The translations under genes and the position numbers were made by a program. A stretch of 64,000 bases of DNA from Craterostigma plantagineum (taxonomy: Eukaryota > Streptophyta > Magnoliopsida > Lamiales > Linderniaceae). The notes under the pieces were generated by a model. It was given only the letters and a program-made list of their open reading frames with translations. It was not told the DNA's origin and searched no databases. The DNA is taken from positions 62,001 through 126,000 of the forward strand of contig JAPQWV010000761.1 of NCBI GenBank assembly GCA_027422505.1. The letters are read 5' to 3'. Positions 63,525-64,000 of the stretch are shown here, piece by piece. Within the stretch, counting starts at the first letter, position 1. Every line of letters starts with the position of its first letter.

Positions 63525-64000
63525 TATGTGATTTACCTGATTTTCTGTGCTCTCACATGTTCTATTTTCTGTGTGTTTTCTGATTTTACTTGCTAAATCT
63601 TGCGCAGGGGATGAGGATACCTTTAGGATCCTTTGATCTCATCACAAATAATTTTCCCGGACATATGACTGATTAATTGCTTAATTTTGTCTGTCTAGTC
63701 GCATTCTTGTCTCTAAATGTCATTAGTTTGCTCCACTAGACACAAAGCCACTTTCTATAAGTGAAGATTCGAGCCTTTTATTTTCTTTCTAACTATTTCT
63801 ACTTGAGCGAGTCACGCATCAATTGCTTGTCTTAACTTGTAATTCTTGGCCTCATACTCGCCTTGCGTTAGATCGTTAGGAAAATGGTTAGGAGATTCCT
63901 CACTTGGCCAAGTAAAAAAAATTCAATTCTTTAAAGTTGCCTCTAGTTATCCATTTCGAGCCCTCTCCGAATTTCTTTCCTTCATTTGAAACCCGATCAA
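63525..64000 (+). other. Element E: spacer downstream of pol
   Basis: This matches, in reverse complement, A's sequence downstream of pol around 27700-28150 (TGTGATTTACCTGATTTT-like start, a GTCGCATTCTTGT phrase, CACTAGACACAAAGCCACT). The window ends before the third ORF or 3' LTR of E. Confidence 0.75.

Overview
The window reads as nuclear DNA of a flowering plant, most likely a eudicot. Its one host gene has the standard plant 13-exon GH1 layout, and almost everything else is plant LTR retrotransposons (Sirevirus-like Ty1/copia, chromovirus and Athila/Tat-type Ty3/gypsy) plus hAT-, Harbinger- and fold-back-type DNA elements. The species cannot be named from the sequence.

Left third (1-17.5 kb): the end of a gypsy LTR carrying a 5S rRNA-like block (1-526), a decayed LTR fragment (about 885-1750), a decayed copia gag-pol remnant (about 2560-4740) with a small inverted-repeat element inside it, a Tourist-like MITE (4908-5055), then the only recognisable host gene: a family-1 beta-glucosidase on the minus strand (5199-9267, 13 exons). 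Its frame is broken only by single-base homopolymer changes, so it may be a functional gene with assembly errors. Beyond its 5' side lie a GA microsatellite, a 3.7-kb inverted-repeat element filled with tandem GTACCACTT-containing repeats (about 10296-14025), two hAT-type elements with perfect 8-bp target duplications, and a fold-back element inserted in an LTR.

Right two thirds (17.5-64 kb): a stack of nested retrotransposons, called F, E, D, A, B and C here. F (copia, minus, 17.5-19.58 kb) was entered by E (Sirevirus-like copia, plus, LTR at 19581). E was entered in its 5' leader by D (Tekay-like chromovirus, minus, 20748-60811, duplication GTAAC). D was entered in its 3' LTR by A (Sirevirus-like, minus, 20896-51760, duplication CAAAG). 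A was entered in pol by B (a second Sirevirus-like family, minus, from 29082) and by C (an Athila/Tat-type element, plus, 3' LTR 44349-46310). One deletion near 42.5 kb best explains the loss of B's 5' LTR, C's 5' part and the middle of A's pol. E resumes at 60812 and runs off the window end.

Within A and B the order on the minus strand is 5' LTR (A only), PBS, long motif-rich leader, gag with zinc knuckle and coiled coil, stop codon(s), protease-integrase-RT-RNase H, motif-rich spacer with purine tracts, an extra env-position ORF, final purine tract and 3' LTR. B keeps a 980-codon integrase-RT-RNase H frame with all catalytic residues. No CRISPR, tRNA gene or bacterial feature was seen.
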